Part shown: positions 6,563 through 14,374 of the stretch, one piece after another | How positions within the stretch are numbered: the first letter of the stretch is position 1 | Layout of the letters: each line of letters opens with the position of its first letter | NCBI GenBank assembly: GCA_021781095.1 | Contig: JAJXXM010000267.1 | Location: 1 to 17,535 of the forward strand | DNA length: 17,535 nucleotides | Reading direction: 5' to 3' | Source of the DNA: a bacterium | Lineage (GTDB): Bacteria; Eremiobacterota; Eremiobacteria; Baltobacterales; Baltobacteraceae | The notes under the pieces: model-generated | The model's input: only the letters and a program-made list of their open reading frames with translations | Told to the model about the DNA's origin: nothing | Databases searched by the model: none | Made by a program: the position numbers and the translations under genes

Positions 6563-7360
6563 ATGCATCGACTTCTCGACCATCCGTTTCTCTGGGCGAT
6601 TATTTGGCTCTTCGTACTGCTCGTCGCAGCGACGCTCGGGAGATGGCTGCGCGCGCGTCGCAAAGCCCTCGGCGAAGGCGAGAGAGAAGACCTCAATCTC
6701 ATTCTCTCGGCAACGCTCACGCTGCTAAGCTTGCTTGTCGGTTTCAGTTTCTCAATGGCGTCGGCCAGATACGATCATCGCAAGAGCCTCGAAGCCCAAG
6801 AGGCCTCGGTCATCGGTACCGAGTACGAACGTGCGAGTCTCTTGCCGCAACCGCAAGCGCTGCACGTCGAGCAGCTCCTCCGCGCGTACCTCAACGACCG
6901 CATCGCCTTATACAATGCGCCGAACGATGCGTCCGATGCAAAAATCCTTCGTGCGACGCTGACGTTACAGAACAAGCTCTGGGAATCGGTCAGAATACCG
7001 GCATTCGCGCACCAGAATTCGATCACCGCGCTCGTCGTCGAGGGTATGAACGAAGTGACGGACGCCGAGCAGTCGACTCAGGCGGCGTGGGAGGATCGTG
7101 TCCCGGTGCCGGCCTGGGCGCTAATGATCGTCATTGCGATCTTCTCGTGCGGGTTGATCGGTTACTACGAGCAACCGAGCGAAAATCCGCGACGCTTTTA
7201 CGTGTTGCTCCCTCTGCTTCTCGCGGTCGCGAGTTACATCATCGCCGACCTGGACAGCCCGCGGGGCGGCCTCATTACGGTCGCCGCAAAAAATCTGGAA
7301 CGCGTAACGCAAAGCATTTCGATCCACCAGGTTCCGAGAGGCCGCTCTCGCTTGCCGTGA
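6563..7360 (+). CDS. DUF4239 (bestrophin-like domain) membrane protein
   Basis: 265 aa. Membrane helices are predicted at about residues 8-26, 47-66, 184-203 and 212-229, with a soluble helical middle (70-180). Family marks are present: LLSLLVGFSFSMASARYDHR (54-73), EAQEASVIGTEYERASLLP (77-95), LLRAYLNDRI (105-114), the C-terminal GYYEQ and ADLDSPRGGLITV (228-240). The last motif is the clearest DUF4239 signature. Function is unestablished; the fold is described as bestrophin-like, so an ion channel has been suggested for the family. The ATG at 6563 is preceded by a moderate GAAAGG site. A 155-base gap separates it from the efflux operon, so independent transcription is possible. No clear promoter is visible in the gap. 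Confidence 0.85.
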   Translation: MHRLLDHPFLWAIIWLFVLLVAATLGRWLRARRKALGEGEREDLNLILSATLTLLSLLVGFSFSMASARYDHRKSLEAQEASVIGTEYERASLLPQPQALHVEQLLRAYLNDRIALYNAPNDASDAKILRATLTLQNKLWESVRIPAFAHQNSITALVVEGMNEVTDAEQSTQAAWEDRVPVPAWALMIVIAIFSCGLIGYYEQPSENPRRFYVLLPLLLAVASYIIADLDSPRGGLITVAAKNLERVTQSISIHQVPRGRSRLP

Positions 7361-7538
7361 TACCCGAGACAAAGGAAGCAGCCGTTTGGACTTCGCGTGA
7401 ACAACGTACGGCGGTCGTTTCTTCCACCCGGCGAGCCCCCAAAGCCGCGGGTCCGCAGACGATTATCAGCCACAACGGGCAAGCCTACGTATCCGCCGCC
7501 GGGCTCAGCATCGCTCACCATCAATGGCTACGGCGGCC
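7361..7538. other. Convergent spacer, no gene recognised
   Basis: Gap of 178 bases between the rightward DUF4239 gene and the leftward 80-aa gene. A short GTG-started frame (7397-7603, rightward) crosses it but is Pro/Arg-rich, has no ribosome binding site and overlaps the leftward gene. A small inverted repeat (CGGCGG 7531-7536, CCGCCG 7545-7550) spans the stop codon of the leftward gene but lacks a T-run, so a terminator is not supported. Confidence 0.5.
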
Positions 7539-7781
7539 TTATAACCGCCGAATGCCGCGGCTCATGTTTTTGGTTTTCAGTTGAGCCTCGTATGCCTGCT
7601 TGAACTCGAGCGAGCTTTGCAGATGCTTCTCCATGATCTCCGCCAATTCGTCGGCGAGTTCGGGTCTCATAAAAATAGTCGGTTCGAATTGATCTCGACC
7701 GATCTCGTAGACGATTGCACCTTCCATCGCGCGAACCGTCGCGGTTCGCGGTGCTCCGGGATGAGCAAGACGGGGGATCAC
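7539..7781 (-). CDS. Small protein of unknown function, coupled to the upstream gene
   Basis: 80 aa if started at the GTG at 7781, which overlaps the TGA of the upstream 275-aa gene (GTGA, 4 bases). An internal ATG at 7727 would give 62 aa (MEGAIVYEIGRDQFEP onward). The C-terminal two thirds look like a real folded protein: a beta-like AIVYEIGRDQF, then MRPELADELAEIMEKHLQSS and a charged helical tail ending GIRRL. No signal peptide or membrane helix. I do not recognise the family. The longer frame in the same register, up to 8060, is rejected because it overlaps the 275-aa gene and reads as Arg-rich noise. A strong hairpin lies just before the internal ATG and could affect which start is used. 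Confidence 0.6.
   Translation of the reverse strand: MIPRLAHPGAPRTATVRAMEGAIVYEIGRDQFEPTIFMRPELADELAEIMEKHLQSSLEFKQAYEAQLKTKNMSRGIRRL
7730..7750. repeat. Perfect 9-bp inverted repeat, 3-base loop, beside an alternative start
   Basis: CGCGAACCG (7730-7738) and CGGTTCGCG (7742-7750) flank TCG. On the leftward transcript this is a stable hairpin ending two bases before the internal ATG at 7727 of the 80-aa gene. It lies inside the coding region if the GTG start is right. It could act as a translation-controlling hairpin or a protein-binding site, or be chance. Confidence 0.5.
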
Positions 7782-8605
7782 GGATGATACGCGTGGTCGC
7801 TGAGGTCGAAGCCTGCGGCTTTCGCCTGCTTTTCGGTATCGGGTTTGATCGAACGTTCTACGACCCGCTGGTAGAGCGATCCGAAGCGACGCGTATCGCA
7901 AACGTCGATCCACGCCGAGTCGGAGGCGATGGGGATGCCGCGATGCGTGACTCTCACGTGCACGTGCAGCATCTGGGTGAAGAGTCCGCCAAAGGTGAAT
8001 GGATCCTCGCCCTCGGTCGCACAGGCACGCAGTTGTGGGTCCGCTTGCTCCCAACTCCATGTCGCACCCGGAAGAAAATCGCGCGCCGGCTCCAAGCGCA
8101 AGACCAAACGTTTTCCATCGACGGCGTCGAGCGCGATGCGCATCAGTTCTACGCCCCCCTTCGCTCGCGCATCAAAAACGTGCGGCGCCAGGGAGCGACG
8201 GTTCCATCCCGGGATCGGCGCCGTCGTCATGGAGGTATCGGTTCCCGCGAACGAGAGCGTGACGTCGATGCCGAGCTCCCGACGCGCCTCCGCGCTGATA
8301 TTCGCGATACCCTGAAGCGTGTAGATCACATAGACGGCATTTTCTCCGGGCGCGTCGTCGGGCAAAATCATGCTTGCGTTATCGCTCGATCCGAGCCCCG
8401 GGTTCGCGATTTCATCGGTCGGGCGGCGGTCGGTAATAACCGGTAATAAACGGGACGATTCGGAGTGCAACGGGAGCGGCGCATCGTTCGAGCGCGACTC
8501 CTCGAGCATCGACGCGATCGGTCGTGCTTTTACTTCGCCATCCAGCTCCGCCACCGGGGCATGGAGCAAACCGAGAAATTGCGCAAGAAAATTAGACTCT
8601 CTCAC
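7778..8605 (-). CDS. Hypothetical protein, cytoplasmic, function unknown
   Basis: 275 aa from the GTG at 8605 (MRESNFLAQFLGLLHAP when translated). Later in-frame starts are possible, since no good ribosome binding site is seen. The first 75 residues are polar and of mixed composition; from about 88 on (NAVYVIYTLQGIANISAEA) the sequence alternates like a beta-sandwich domain, with LVLRLEPARDF and HVHVRVTHRGIPIASDSAWI strands. The C-terminus is charged and helical (ERSIKPDTEKQAKAAGFDL). No signal peptide, membrane helix or known catalytic motif. I do not recognise the family. It overlaps the next small gene by GTGA, so the two probably work together. It diverges from the peptide transporter gene, with a 154-base spacer shared between them. 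Confidence 0.65.
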   Translation of the reverse strand: MRESNFLAQFLGLLHAPVAELDGEVKARPIASMLEESRSNDAPLPLHSESSRLLPVITDRRPTDEIANPGLGSSDNASMILPDDAPGENAVYVIYTLQGIANISAEARRELGIDVTLSFAGTDTSMTTAPIPGWNRRSLAPHVFDARAKGGVELMRIALDAVDGKRLVLRLEPARDFLPGATWSWEQADPQLRACATEGEDPFTFGGLFTQMLHVHVRVTHRGIPIASDSAWIDVCDTRRFGSLYQRVVERSIKPDTEKQAKAAGFDLSDHAYHP

Positions 8606-8681
8606 CGTTCGTACTTCATTTCAGTCGGTGCGGGGCGAGGATGCCGACGAATACGGCGCCGGCTCTCGTTTTGCCCCTCGG

Positions 8682-8704
8682 CCGACGAGCTATCCCCTCG
8701 TCGG
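8682..8704. promoter_or_regulatory. 8-bp inverted repeat in the divergent spacer; candidate operator
   Basis: CCGACGAG (8682-8689) and CTCGTCGG (8697-8704) are exact inverted arms with a 7-base spacer. The site is 55 bases upstream of the transporter ATG and 76 bases from the start of the leftward hypothetical gene. The arrangement suits a dimeric regulator of either direction, or a hairpin in the transporter leader. No regulator gene adjoins it. Confidence 0.35.
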
Positions 8705-8759
8705 GATCCCCGGCCGATATACGGGAAACGAACGGCGAGGCTGGGAATTGCCTCTCCCC

Positions 8760-10019
8760 ATGAAGATCGATGAAATTCGTCGCGGCTTCGAGCGCCCGTT
8801 CTGGATCGCCAACATCAGCGAGATCTTCGAACGGCTCTCGTACTACGCCGTCTTTTCGACGCTCGCGCTCTACCTCAACCAAACGCTCGGGTTCTCCAGC
8901 GCCCTCTCGGCGAGCCTGAGCGGCATCTTCGGCGGCGCCGTTTGGGTGATGGCGATCTTCGGCGGTGCACTCGCCGACCGCGTCGGCTTCCGCCGGGCGC
9001 TCTCGGCGGCGTACTTTATCCTGACCTGCGCGTACTTTATGGTGGGCTCGATCGGCGCGCCGTGGTTGGCTCCGGTCCGCGCCGTCGTTCCACTCGGTTT
9101 GCTCGCCGGCGTCATCCTCTTCTTGCCCGCACTCGGCGTCGCGTTGGTGAAGCCCTCCGTCGTCGGCACCACCGCACGCGCGTCGAAAGAGAGCGTTCGT
9201 TCCATCGGGTACGCGATCTATTACACCATGGTCAACATCGGCAGCACGATGGGCCCGTTCCTCGCCGGATGGCTCCATTCACGCCTGCCGCCGCAAGACG
9301 TTTTTCTCATTGCGGCGCTCAGCGTGGCGCTCATGTTCTTCGTGGTGCTCGTCTTCTTCCGCGAACCGCGCGCGCGTGCCGATGAATCGTCGACCTCGCT
9401 TGGAAAGACGGCTCGCGATTTTCTGACGGTCTTCGGGAACTGGCGTTTCGTGCTGTTTCTCGTCATTTTTTCGGGCTATTGGATCGTCTATTGGCAGCAA
9501 TACCTCATCTTGCCGATCTACATTCACGACTACGTCGATCCCAACGCCAACACCGCAATGATTCTCATTACCGATCCGTTGATCGTCATCACCTTGACGG
9601 TCGCCATGAACGCGCTCACCAAGCGTATCCCCTCCTTCAAAGCGCTGACGCTTGGAACGCTCGTCACCTCGGTGGGCTGGCTGCTGATCGCCGCAAAGGC
9701 GAGCGTTCTGATGGCGATCTTCAGCCTCGTCGTACTCGCGCTCGGCGAGATCATTCAGTCTCCGCGCTATTACGAATACATCTCGCGCCTCGCTCCACCG
9801 GGACAGCAGGGCACCTACATGGGCTTTGCGTTTCTCCCCATCGGCATCGGCTCGATCGTCGGCGGTTGGTTCGGAGGCACCTTATTGCAGCATTACGGCA
9901 GCGCGGGCGCTCGCCCCGCGACGATCTGGCTCATCGTTACCGGTGCGGGTGTCGCAACCGCGTTGCTGCTCGGGATCTACGACCGCGTTTTTAAGCCCGT
10001 GTTGAAGCCGATCGCCTAA
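8760..10019 (+). CDS. POT/PTR-family proton-dependent oligopeptide transporter, short form
   Basis: 419 aa. The POT helix-1 signature is present: ISEIFERLSYYAVFSTLALYL (20-40) with the ExxER motif (Glu21, Glu24, Arg25) and the YY pair (28-29) that follow the family's ExxERFxYYG pattern. Loop GALADRVGFRR matches the MFS motif A position. Further helices run to the C-terminus (IYDRVFKPVLKPIA). Bacterial POT proteins are usually 450-500 aa with 14 helices; this one is shorter and seems to lack the extra helix pair between the two halves, having only a short charged linker (FFREPRARADESSTSLG). It would import di- and tripeptides with protons. I start at the ATG at 8760 because it gives the usual N-terminus directly before the signature. 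No strong ribosome binding site. Its end overlaps the next gene, on the opposite strand, by 29 bases. Confidence 0.85.
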   Translation: MKIDEIRRGFERPFWIANISEIFERLSYYAVFSTLALYLNQTLGFSSALSASLSGIFGGAVWVMAIFGGALADRVGFRRALSAAYFILTCAYFMVGSIGAPWLAPVRAVVPLGLLAGVILFLPALGVALVKPSVVGTTARASKESVRSIGYAIYYTMVNIGSTMGPFLAGWLHSRLPPQDVFLIAALSVALMFFVVLVFFREPRARADESSTSLGKTARDFLTVFGNWRFVLFLVIFSGYWIVYWQQYLILPIYIHDYVDPNANTAMILITDPLIVITLTVAMNALTKRIPSFKALTLGTLVTSVGWLLIAAKASVLMAIFSLVVLALGEIIQSPRYYEYISRLAPPGQQGTYMGFAFLPIGIGSIVGGWFGGTLLQHYGSAGARPATIWLIVTGAGVATALLLGIYDRVFKPVLKPIA

Positions 10020-12975
10020 GCGCGGTATCCGCACGTATCGCCGCATCGACCTCGCTCTCGAGTTCTCGAGCCAGCAACACCTCGCCACGCGTCGGAGCGT
10101 AATCGCCGCTCTGCACCTCCTGGCCGAGGTTCGCAATGCGTTCGTACAGACGCTCGGGAACGCGCAACGTATCCTCCCAGCTCTGCGTATGCGATTGGTA
10201 GAGCACCGCGAGCGCCGCATCGACCTTTGCAATCTCGCCCCGGTTCCCCGAGCGTGCCAGGTGCGCTCGTAGCCGACGCAAGCGCACCACTTCGTTGCCG
10301 ACGCGCCGATATGCGGCCCGTAGCTGCATCGCCAACGCGTATTGTGCGCGCATAGCGGCGAGCGTCGCGTGTGAGTTGGGATCCTGCAGCACGCGAATGT
10401 CGCGACGTTGCGGCGCGCCGAGACCCGTCAGTTCGACGGTATAGGTGCCCGGGACGATCGTCGGTCCGACGAAACCGGTCGGCGTCGCGTGGTAATCGGC
10501 GATACGCGGAACCGGTTGCACGTTGAGGTTCCACCACACGCGATTCACCCCGACGGTCGGGTGCGAAATCGTCAACGTTCGAAGCAGATGCGTTCCGTCG
10601 TATATGGCGATTTTCGGGTGCACGTTCTTCGGCGGTAGGGAACGCAGGTACACGTTGATATCCGCCGCTGCCGGCGGGTTCGCTCCCGCACCGGCTCCCG
10701 TCGCCCACGTCGCAAAGGTGGTTTCCCAGCGATACGCGTTTCGAACGGGAAAGAGATAACTCGCACGCGCCGCAACGGCGGCGGTGAAATCCTGCAGCGG
10801 CGAGAGATCGTCGAGAATCCAGACGCCGCGCCCGTGCGTCGCCACAACGAGATCGTCGAATGCCTTCTGTACGACGAAATCGTAGATCGGTAGATGCGCG
10901 AGGTTATTTCGTAGGCTCACCCAATGCGAACCGTCATCCTCCGAATACCAGAGCCCCGTCTCGGTGCCGACGTAGAGCAAGCCCTTGCGAACGGGGTCCT
11001 CGCGAATCATTCGCGCGTAGGAGGCGCGGGGAAGATTCGAAGCGATGGAATACCAACGCGCCCCGTAATCGTGGGTGACGAAGAGATAGGGCGTGCGATC
11101 CCCAAGCTTGGCATTATTGGCAACGAGATAGGCGGTCGCCGGATCGAACGGGGAAGGATCGACGTAATTTACCCGCGCCCATTTCGGTAGACCGGGAACG
11201 TTCTTGGTGAGGTCGCTCCATTTCTTGCCGCCGTCGCGCGTGAGCCACACGCGTCCGTCATCGGTGCCGACCCACAATTCGCCTTTCGCTCGCGGCGATT
11301 CGGCGATCGAAGCGATCGTGTCGTACACCTCGGTGCCGGCATTATCGCGCGTGATCGGCCGCCCCGAAGCGTGCTGTTTGCTCGGATCGTCGCGCGTGAG
11401 ATCGGGCGAAATGGCATGCCAGGTCGCCCCATCGTCCATGCTTTTCAGAACCATCTGCGCGCCGTAGTAGAGCGCGTGCGGTTGCAGCGCCGAAACGGCG
11501 AGCGGAGCGACCCACGCCGCTCGGTATTTGTAGCGATTCGCTCCCTCGCCGATGTAATCGTCGGGCCAGGGGCTAATCGTCCGCGCCTCTCCGGTGCTGC
11601 GATTGAAACTCTCGATGTTCTCCTCGTACCCGGTACCGAAAATTTCATTTTGATTTGCGGGCGAAAAAACGATCCAGCCGCTCTCTCCCATCTGCGGAGA
11701 GAACCACTGGTCCGGCGTGATCGCGCCGGTAAAGCTGCGACTCGGTCCGCAAGCCGCACCGGGATCTTGGAATTCACCGCAGACGAGATATGGCGTCTCG
11801 TTATCGACGGCGATGTGGTACGGCTCGCTAACGATGAGCTGCGGATCGATCCATGTTTTTCCACCGTTCTGCGATATACGCACGCCCGCATCGGCCCCGA
11901 TAATCATGCGCCCGGGATCGGTTGGGTCGATCCATATCTGGTGGTGATCGTAGCCGCCGGTATCGATGCGCGAAAACGTCTTCCCGGCATTATTAGTGAC
12001 GGAGGCGAAAATCGACATGAAATACACGCGGTTTGCTTGGTGCGGATCGACCGCTAACTGCGAAAAATAGTACGGCCGTTGGTCGAGCACGTGCCGATCG
12101 CTGACGAGGTGCCAATGCACGCCCGCGTCGTCACTCCTCCAGAGGACACCGTGCCGCGCCTCGATCAGCGCGTAAACGCGCGTCGGGAGGCTCGGTGCGA
12201 ACGCAATGCCGATACGCCCCATCAGCGTCGGTAACACATTGCCGCGCACGCGTGACCACGTCGCGCCGCCGTCGGTGGAACGATAGATGCCATCGTTCGC
12301 GCCGCCGCTGGTCAGCATCCACGGCTGTCGCCGGACGGTCCACATTCCGGCGAGGAGCGTGTGGGGATGCCCGGGTTCGAACGCGATGGCGGATGCGCCG
12401 GTCGAGGAATCGAGATAGAGCACGCGCTTCCAGGTCTTGCCGCCGTCGATCGTTTTGAAAACGCCGCGTTGCGGAGATGGGGCGTATGGGTCGCCGATCG
12501 CGGCGACGTACACGACGTTAGGGTCGTGGGGATCGACGATAATTTGCGCGATTTGCGAGCTTCTGCGCAGGCCGATCCGTTGCCACGTCTTTCCGGCATT
12601 CGCAGAACGGTACATGCCGTCACCGAACGCGATATCGTTGCGTATGTTCGGTTCGCCCGTACCGACGTAGAGAATATTGTGGTTCGAGGGCGCGACCGCA
12701 ATCGCGCCGATCGAACTCACCGGCTCGCGATCGAAGATCGGCTTCCAGGTATCTCCCGCGCTCGTCGTTTTCCAGAGCCCACCGAGGCCGCCGGCATAGT
12801 ACGTCGATGGGTCGCCCGGAACGCCGGCGACCGCATCGATGCGTCCCGTCGTCGGGCCGATCGATCGCAGTGCGAGCGCGGTAAAGGGCCGCTTCGGCGG
12901 AGCGACGGGCGTCGCGCCCACGGAGAGAGCGAAGACGGCCCCACATAGGAGAAACGCGCGTGTCGTTCGCAGCAT
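9991..12975 (-). CDS. Large secreted VPS10/sortilin-type BNR-repeat protein (first paralogue)
   Basis: 994 aa. A Sec signal peptide (MLRTTRAFLLCGAVFALSVG) predicts export. Residues of about 30-740 are a beta-propeller of BNR/Asp-box repeats of the S-x-D-x-G-x-T-W type: SANAGKTW, TIDGGKTW, STDGGATW, SDDAGVHW, SQNGGKTW, SMDDGATW, TRDGGKKW and SEDDGSHW. Family marks are EPVSSIGAIAVAP, LYVGTGEPNIRND near the start and ATHGRGVWILDDLSPLQ (about 708-725) closing the propeller. Then comes an Ig-like domain (about 810-870, NRVWWNLNVQPV, VPGTYTVELTG) and a helical tail. Such proteins are often annotated as glycosyl hydrolase or sortilin-like, but no catalytic residues are established, so a binding role or a propeller of unknown activity is as likely. 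The ATG at 12975 has an AAAGGTAGGTG stretch just upstream. Nearest relative in view is the 1037-aa protein further right. Confidence 0.9.
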   Translation of the reverse strand: MLRTTRAFLLCGAVFALSVGATPVAPPKRPFTALALRSIGPTTGRIDAVAGVPGDPSTYYAGGLGGLWKTTSAGDTWKPIFDREPVSSIGAIAVAPSNHNILYVGTGEPNIRNDIAFGDGMYRSANAGKTWQRIGLRRSSQIAQIIVDPHDPNVVYVAAIGDPYAPSPQRGVFKTIDGGKTWKRVLYLDSSTGASAIAFEPGHPHTLLAGMWTVRRQPWMLTSGGANDGIYRSTDGGATWSRVRGNVLPTLMGRIGIAFAPSLPTRVYALIEARHGVLWRSDDAGVHWHLVSDRHVLDQRPYYFSQLAVDPHQANRVYFMSIFASVTNNAGKTFSRIDTGGYDHHQIWIDPTDPGRMIIGADAGVRISQNGGKTWIDPQLIVSEPYHIAVDNETPYLVCGEFQDPGAACGPSRSFTGAITPDQWFSPQMGESGWIVFSPANQNEIFGTGYEENIESFNRSTGEARTISPWPDDYIGEGANRYKYRAAWVAPLAVSALQPHALYYGAQMVLKSMDDGATWHAISPDLTRDDPSKQHASGRPITRDNAGTEVYDTIASIAESPRAKGELWVGTDDGRVWLTRDGGKKWSDLTKNVPGLPKWARVNYVDPSPFDPATAYLVANNAKLGDRTPYLFVTHDYGARWYSIASNLPRASYARMIREDPVRKGLLYVGTETGLWYSEDDGSHWVSLRNNLAHLPIYDFVVQKAFDDLVVATHGRGVWILDDLSPLQDFTAAVAARASYLFPVRNAYRWETTFATWATGAGAGANPPAAADINVYLRSLPPKNVHPKIAIYDGTHLLRTLTISHPTVGVNRVWWNLNVQPVPRIADYHATPTGFVGPTIVPGTYTVELTGLGAPQRRDIRVLQDPNSHATLAAMRAQYALAMQLRAAYRRVGNEVVRLRRLRAHLARSGNRGEIAKVDAALAVLYQSHTQSWEDTLRVPERLYERIANLGQEVQSGDYAPTRGEVLLARELESEVDAAIRADTALRRSASTRA

Positions 12976-13081
12976 CGAGCACCTACCTTTGGCGAAGCCT
13001 TCGTTCCGACGCTCGATATCTCATCCGCACGCTCGCCGCCGATAGGCCGCCGTTCGCGCCTCCGCGAATGACGCGAGCATC
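12976..13081. promoter_or_regulatory. Short divergent spacer between the 994-aa gene and the 140-aa gene
   Basis: The 106 bases must hold the promoter of the leftward 994-aa gene and probably that of the rightward 140-aa gene. I see no convincing -35/-10 pair and no long palindrome; only a small CGAAG/CTTCG inverted pair is present. Confidence 0.4.
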
Positions 13082-13504
13082 ATGCAGCGATCGGCCCCTC
13101 AGAGTCTCCATTGGCCCGGCGTTCTCGCCGCACTACGCACCTGCGAGGGCGATCGCGTCTTCCTGCGCGCGGGCACGACGAGCGAGCCGGCGGGAGAGAT
13201 TCGTACTCGACCGGCCGCGCGCGGTACCGAATATTGCCTTTTCGAAGGCGAGGCGCCGATCGCGCGCCTCGCATTGATCGAACGGCTCGAGCACCTCGCC
13301 GCCGCCCCGGACCGTCGCTTTGCAGCGGCGGCGCGCATTCACGTCGACGGCAGCTTCGAACTCGTCGAGCGCGTGATCGCCGATACGATCGCGGGCGCCC
13401 CCTGTGCGGTCATTCTCGCGAGGAGTTCGGGAGGGCGCTTCGAGCCCTTACGCGGGAAAGCGCCGCATACCACCGGGCGCAGCAAACGCATTAAGACCGG
13501 CTAG
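13082..13504 (+). CDS. Hypothetical protein, function unknown
   Basis: 140 aa from the ATG at 13082. Codon use fits its neighbours, with GC-rich third positions throughout, and the protein has a balanced composition: ALRTCEGDRVFLRAG and IARLALIERLEHLAAAP look like strand and helix, followed by ARIHVDGSFELVERVIADTI and a basic tail (GRSKRIKTG). The pattern of a short strand, an amphipathic helix and a second strand could be a small alpha/beta domain, but I recognise no family. No signal peptide or membrane helix. No strong ribosome binding site. It lies alone between two leftward genes, divergent from the 994-aa gene and ending 14 bases from the GH114 gene. Confidence 0.6.
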   Translation: MQRSAPQSLHWPGVLAALRTCEGDRVFLRAGTTSEPAGEIRTRPAARGTEYCLFEGEAPIARLALIERLEHLAAAPDRRFAAAARIHVDGSFELVERVIADTIAGAPCAVILARSSGGRFEPLRGKAPHTTGRSKRIKTG

Positions 13505-13518
13505 CCCGCGGCGCGAGG

Positions 13519-14367
13519 CTACGGGCAGGTCAGTATCCATGCGTCGAGCGCGGGATGCTTGAGAATCGTCGTGTCGCCGAGCGCGGCGGCAGCGGGACAG
13601 TACGACGACGTAAATTGCGTCGCACTGGTGACGTCATCGTATTCCACATCGACGATAAATTTATGTTCGGCGCGCAGCGGCGCGTCTTGCGCGCACCAGC
13701 CCTGCGCCCAGCAGCTCTCGTTCACGGCAAAATCGACGGTCGAGGCCATCGCCGGCAGCATCTCCGGCGCATTTTTTAGACCGACCGCGAGCCCGTCCGC
13801 ATGCGCGTACGCCGCGAGGTTCGCGAGATAGGCTTCATCCTCTTGAAGCGTCAGCGGAAAGCCGGTAGCGTTATCGTATCCATCGACGTTATCGAATTCG
13901 ACACCGTCGAAACCCTTCGTTCGGCAGATCGCGATCCGCGCGTCCATAATCGGCGCGAGGAGATCGATGCGCCGAATATCGAGCCACCGTTCGTTCGGAT
14001 AGCCGACGTAGGTATCTCCAAGGACGACCGCAGGGAAACTCGCGGCATCGGGGCGCCAATTTTCGTAACTCCCAGCATCGACGTAACAGACGGCGCGTCC
14101 GCTCGCGGCATGCAGGGTCGCGATGTCGCTCGCGCTCGTCGCTTCCCAATCGAGATCTTCGATCGACGCCCCCGGCGACGGAAGCCCCGCATCGCTGAGA
14201 TCGTACTGGAAGCTCGAGCCCGGCGTCGGCGCCCACCACGTCGCGCTCGGGCTCGGCGCCGGGGCGAGCGGGCCGGCGCTCTGCGCTGCTCCCGCAGCGC
14301 CGCACGCCGCAAGCAACGCGGCCGCCGCCGTTGCAAGGAACGCATCACGGAAAACGTTCGCGCGCAT
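13519..14367 (-). CDS. GH114-like lipoprotein, endo-alpha-1,4-polygalactosaminidase family
   Basis: 282 aa. A signal peptide with lipobox LAAC (Cys22) is followed by an Ala/Pro linker, so it is a lipid-anchored exported protein. The GH114 pattern is strong: WWAPTPGSSFQYDLSD (44-59), the strand RAVCYVDAGSYENWRPDA (91-108), NERWLDIRRI (125-134), the acidic core GFDGVEFDNVDGYDN (152-166), then GFPLTLQEDEAYLANLA (169-185), AHADGLAVGLKNAPEM (189-204), the late DFAVNESC (212-219) and DVEYDD. Asp and Glu residues in 154-161 are the likely active-site acids. The family hydrolyses alpha-1,4-linked galactosamine polymers, found in microbial exopolysaccharide; the exact substrate here is unknown. The gene follows the 1037-aa gene by seven bases, with GAGG seven bases before the ATG, so the two form an operon. 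Confidence 0.9.
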   Translation of the reverse strand: MRANVFRDAFLATAAAALLAACGAAGAAQSAGPLAPAPSPSATWWAPTPGSSFQYDLSDAGLPSPGASIEDLDWEATSASDIATLHAASGRAVCYVDAGSYENWRPDAASFPAVVLGDTYVGYPNERWLDIRRIDLLAPIMDARIAICRTKGFDGVEFDNVDGYDNATGFPLTLQEDEAYLANLAAYAHADGLAVGLKNAPEMLPAMASTVDFAVNESCWAQGWCAQDAPLRAEHKFIVDVEYDDVTSATQFTSSYCPAAAALGDTTILKHPALDAWILTCP

Positions 14368-14374
14368 TACGCCC

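Noticed and set aside
7531..7550. Hairpin CGGCGG/CCGCCG as a terminator for the leftward pair
   Set aside because: The stem is only six bases, includes the stop codon and has no T-run on either strand.
7397..7603. Small rightward frame after the DUF4239 gene
   Set aside because: Pro/Arg-rich, GTG start, no ribosome binding site, and it overlaps the better supported leftward 80-aa gene.
10016..10708. Leftward 230-aa open frame overlapping the end of the 994-aa gene
   Set aside because: Arg/Gly-rich shadow in a second frame; the 994-aa frame carries the family motifs over the same bases.
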